Assembly (NCBI GenBank): GCA_013286385.1
Contig: JABDFU010000018.1
Span: 1-36,271 of the forward strand
Source: Bacteroidota bacterium
GTDB lineage: Bacteria; Bacteroidota; Bacteroidia; JABDFU01
Length of the DNA stretch: 36,271 nucleotides
Direction of reading: 5' to 3'
Shown here in pieces: positions 33,439-36,271 of the stretch (the first letter of the stretch is position 1; each line of letters begins with the position of its first letter). Below the pieces are notes generated by a model. The model ran no database searches and was not told where the DNA came from. It saw only the letters and a list, made by a program, of their open reading frames with translations. Made by a program: the position numbers and the translations under genes.

Positions 33439-34497
33439 TTAGAACCGTGCCTTGTTCTGATACAGGAAATTGCTTGGATTCACATAGCGAAGTGCCAATT
33501 CAATACCACCCAGTCCATTACTTGCAGTGCGTAAATCAGATACGTTTACATCGTAACTCACACCAATTGCATAGTTTGCAAATTCCATAAGGCTCGAAAT
33601 AACCACCGCATCGTTCCAGCGGTAGTAAGCGCCTAAAGCTATGGATGCTCCTTTTACGTAGCCCGTATATTTAGAATCTTCTTTAAGCGTGTATTTAACC
33701 AGGGATCCCACCATGATTTCCTGAGTCGGGCCCTGACGGTAGAATACGAAACCGGGCATCAATGACAGGGGTGTGTTTTTCAATCCGAAGGTCATGTTTC
33801 CGTGTAAGGTGTATTTCATGTACAGTTGGTCCGTACTTGAAGCGTAAAACGTTTGCATAGGCTGGTTGATGTGGGAAACCGAAAATCCGATATCCGATTG
33901 CAGATTATCGTTTCCGCTCACATACATTTCCCCTTTGTTATATTGGTAAAGAACACCTGCACCTACATCAGGATAAAGAAAACTTTGGTTTTTGAAGGTT
34001 TCTCCTGAAGGCAACTGAGAATTGTATTCAAAACCGTTCCATTGGTTGTCCCAGGAAAGGTTACTGACCTGAATGCTGCTTTGGCCGAATCCGCCCTGCA
34101 CTCCGGCGGAAAGTAACTGGTGATTGTCAATTCGTACGTGTCCGGCAAGCGATAAGTCAACCATGGTCGTGGTCAGATTTCCGTCACCGGCTACGTCATT
34201 ATAAACGTTCAGGCCAAGTCCCAAAAAGCCGCTTTTCCATTTTTTCTGGAATGCTCTTAAATCCACAGCAGCTTCCATTGTTTTATAGGGGCTGGAGACG
34301 CTGCCCCATTGATTTCTGTAATTCAGAGTCGCGTCAACGTCCTTAAATGCACCTGCACAGGCGGGGTTAAGCGTCAGGGGAGACATATAAAACTGGGAAA
34401 AGTGGATGTCCTGAGCCATTGCTTCGCCTGTAAAAGCAAACGACAACGCCAGGCCCAAACCCAGGGACTGCATTGATTTACGAGTAGTTTTATTCAT
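33439..34497 (-). CDS. PorP/SprF family type IX secretion-associated outer membrane protein
   Basis: 352 residues with a signal peptide cleaved after AMA (about residue 28). The mature start QDIHFSQFYMSPLTLNPACAG is the family hallmark, and the following barrel strands (LNYRNQWG, FLGLGLNVYNDVAGDG, LSAGVQGGFG) fit PorP/SprF, which are outer membrane barrels linked to T9SS and to anchoring of exported or motility proteins. Bacteroidota carry many paralogs, often next to cell-surface adhesin genes; here it stands alone with its own promoter and terminator, so its specific partner is unknown. Confidence 0.93.
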   Translation of the reverse strand: MNKTTRKSMQSLGLGLALSFAFTGEAMAQDIHFSQFYMSPLTLNPACAGAFKDVDATLNYRNQWGSVSSPYKTMEAAVDLRAFQKKWKSGFLGLGLNVYNDVAGDGNLTTTMVDLSLAGHVRIDNHQLLSAGVQGGFGQSSIQVSNLSWDNQWNGFEYNSQLPSGETFKNQSFLYPDVGAGVLYQYNKGEMYVSGNDNLQSDIGFSVSHINQPMQTFYASSTDQLYMKYTLHGNMTFGLKNTPLSLMPGFVFYRQGPTQEIMVGSLVKYTLKEDSKYTGYVKGASIALGAYYRWNDAVVISSLMEFANYAIGVSYDVNVSDLRTASNGLGGIELALRYVNPSNFLYQNKARF

Positions 34498-34528
34498 GCT
34501 ATCGGGATTTAATTAGCGTTAGATTGAA

Positions 34529-34559
34529 TAAAGATAATAATTGAATCTAATTTTTCAAA
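34529..34559 (-). promoter_or_regulatory. Promoter of the porP/sprF-like gene
   Basis: Read on the minus strand, TTTG (34559 to 34556) is followed after exactly 19 nt by TATCTTTA (34536 to 34529). This fits the Bacteroidota -33/-7 pattern with one mismatch in the -7 box. It would start transcription about 25 nt before the ATG at 34497. It is the best complete -33/-7 pair in the window. Confidence 0.65.
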
Positions 34560-34606
34560 TTTTAAGGGAGGTTTTTTTGCCTAATTTAGCAAGCCGGACG
34601 AGGACG

Positions 34607-36271
34607 ATGAGTTTAGAAGGTTTACTGGAGCTGTATATCAATAGCGACAACACTTCAAGGCTACTTGAAAAGTTAAAATCGCAGGGGAAGTCGCGTGTCA
34701 GTCTCAAAGGTATGGTAGGTTCGGCCCCTCCATTTGTTCTTGCAGCGGTCTCTAAGGGTTTGCAAAAGGTTCATTTGTGCATTTTGCCCAATCAGGAAAC
34801 GGCGGCCTATTTTCTGAATGATCTGGAAAATATCTGCGGAAAAGAAGCCGTATTGTACTTTCCGGCCTCCGGACGAAAGCCTTACGAGGAGGGGCCGGCT
34901 GATAATTCGAGTATTTTACTCAGAGCTGAAGTTCTGAGTAGCCTGTTGCATTATTCTGATAATGATGCTAATAAACACAAGGTAATTGTCACCTATCCAG
35001 AGGCTCTTTCAGAAAAAGTCGTTACGAAATCACATTTGTTGAAGAATACTCTTGAAGTCAGGAAAGGGGAAAAACTTTCGGTCGAGTTCGTAGTTGAAAT
35101 TCTTTTGGAGTACGGTTTTGAACGCGCAGATTACGTAATCGAACCGGGTCAGTTTTCGGTCAGAGGCGGAATCATTGACCTGTTTTCATTTTCAAATGAT
35201 TTCCCCTACCGGGTTGAGTTATCGGGCGATGAAGTAGAATCCATACGATCTTTTAATACGGTCGATCAGCTTTCAATTGAGCAGCACGATACGATTACGG
35301 TGTTGCCGAATATTCAGACCCGCCTGCTGAGGGAGCATCAGCAGAGTTTTCTGGAATACATTCCTTCGGATTCTGTCATCTGGATAAAGGAGGCCGAGTT
35401 GTTTACAGATAAGGAACAATTTTTAAATCAGCTGGAGAACTTCAGCATTGTTGAACTGGGCAACCGGTTTTATTTTAACGCGGCTCTGGTTCTGGAGTAC
35501 CGGATGAGCCAGCAGCCGGTATTCAACAAAAATTTTGACCTGCTGATTGAAAATCTCAATGAGAACGAAAGAGCCGGGTTCAGAAATATTTTGTTTTCGG
35601 ATACAGAGAAGCAGGTCGAACGTCTCCGCTCGATTCTGGATGAACGGGCTGCTTTTACGCCCATTCATCTTTCTATTCACGAGGGCTTTACGGATCATCA
35701 GCTCAAGGTGGCTTGTTATACTGATCACCAGGTATTCGGAAGGTACCATCGCTTTCAGGTAAAAAACGTGTTCAGTAAAACCAATGAAGCAATTACACTG
35801 AAAGAAATCAAAGGTTTGAATCCCGGAGATTACATAACGCACATCGATCACGGAGTAGGACGTTACGGAGGTTTGGAGAAAATGGAAGTGAACGGAAAAT
35901 TGCAGGAGGCCATACGGCTTGTCTATAAGGACAACGATATCTTATATGTGAGCATTCACTCCCTGCACCGGATCGCAAAATACAGCAGCAAAGAGGGAGC
36001 TGTGCCGAAGCTGGACAAGCTGGGAAGCGCTGCCTGGCAGAACCTCAAGCAAAAAACAAAAAAGAAGGTGAAGGAAATTGCCTTTGACCTGATCAGGCTT
36101 TACGCTGAACGCAAAGCAAAAAAAGGCTTTGCGTTCGCTCCGGATAATTACCTGCAAAACGAGATGGAAGCGTCCTTTATCTACGAAGACACGCCGGATC
36201 AGCTGAAGGCCACAAAGGATGTGAAGAAGGACATGGAAGAAAGCGCTCCCATGGATCGGCTGGTTTGCGGG
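34607..36271 (+). CDS. mfd: Transcription-repair coupling factor Mfd, N-terminal part (runs off the window)
   Basis: The first 555 codons are present; the window ends in the translocase domain just at MDRLVCG, before the Walker A motif GxGKTE expected next. Mfd removes RNA polymerase stalled at lesions and recruits UvrA. Residues 1 to about 330 are the UvrB-like module (GSAPPFVLAAVSKGL; FSVRGGIIDLFSFS). From about 403 comes the CarD-like RNA polymerase interaction domain (GLNPGDYITHIDHGVGRYGG), then the start of the helicase part (FAFAPDNYLQNEMEASFIYEDTPDQ). ATG 34607 has no Shine-Dalgarno sequence. uvrC lies nearby on the other strand. Confidence 0.95.
   Translation, partial: MSLEGLLELYINSDNTSRLLEKLKSQGKSRVSLKGMVGSAPPFVLAAVSKGLQKVHLCILPNQETAAYFLNDLENICGKEAVLYFPASGRKPYEEGPADNSSILLRAEVLSSLLHYSDNDANKHKVIVTYPEALSEKVVTKSHLLKNTLEVRKGEKLSVEFVVEILLEYGFERADYVIEPGQFSVRGGIIDLFSFSNDFPYRVELSGDEVESIRSFNTVDQLSIEQHDTITVLPNIQTRLLREHQQSFLEYIPSDSVIWIKEAELFTDKEQFLNQLENFSIVELGNRFYFNAALVLEYRMSQQPVFNKNFDLLIENLNENERAGFRNILFSDTEKQVERLRSILDERAAFTPIHLSIHEGFTDHQLKVACYTDHQVFGRYHRFQVKNVFSKTNEAITLKEIKGLNPGDYITHIDHGVGRYGGLEKMEVNGKLQEAIRLVYKDNDILYVSIHSLHRIAKYSSKEGAVPKLDKLGSAAWQNLKQKTKKKVKEIAFDLIRLYAERKAKKGFAFAPDNYLQNEMEASFIYEDTPDQLKATKDVKKDMEESAPMDRLVCG

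Overview
The window is a densely packed chromosomal segment of a Bacteroidota bacterium that respires oxygen. The phylum call rests on several things: a PorP/SprF-type (type IX secretion) outer membrane protein, a GldM C-terminal-like protein, a DUF3822-rsmD gene pair, promoter boxes of the Bacteroidota type (TAnnTTTG), and almost no Shine-Dalgarno sequences in front of genes. I cannot place it below phylum level from sequence alone.

Layout. 1-420: the 3' end of a YD-repeat-like gene and a decayed remnant. 421-1962: a AAA ATPase with a nuclease-like C-terminal domain, preceded by a tandem operator-like repeat. 1955-10671: a RecD-like helicase (minus strand), then a plus-strand run of DUF3822, rsmD, a CDF metal transporter, mnmG, mgtE and a membrane MtfA-type peptidase. 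10743-13590: a three-gene unit of ECF sigma factor, single-pass membrane protein and secreted GldM-C-like protein. 13691-15363: an apparently complete hipBA toxin-antitoxin pair. 15349-18755 (minus): a cytochrome oxidase assembly and subunit operon, cyoE, two coxIII genes, coxIV and SCO. 18795-22426 (plus): prfB with a programmed +1 frameshift, arsC, fumC and an exported protein. 22442-24822 (minus): sppA-nadD. 24880-27188 (plus): folK and a TPR lipoprotein. 27181-27714 (minus): a SpoU/TrmH methyltransferase. 27787-30498 (plus): mutS. 30504-33332 (minus): uvrC fused in frame to a TPR protein that carries its own signal peptide. 33439-34497 (minus): porP/sprF-like. 34607-end (plus): the N-terminal part of mfd.

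Most of the content is housekeeping: translation fidelity (prfB, mnmG, rsmD, trmH-like), DNA repair (mutS, uvrC, mfd, helicase), cofactor synthesis (nadD, folK, heme O synthase) and respiration. The accessory parts are the left end (YD-repeat gene and ATPase) and hipBA.

The points most worth a second look are the uvrC-TPR reading frame with an embedded signal peptide, the placement of -7-like promoter boxes only 4-6 nt before seven start codons (suggesting leaderless mRNAs), the sigma/membrane/GldM-C-like operon, the tandem repeat before the ATPase, and the repeat-rich leader of fumC. No tRNA, rRNA, CRISPR array, insertion sequence or prophage was seen.
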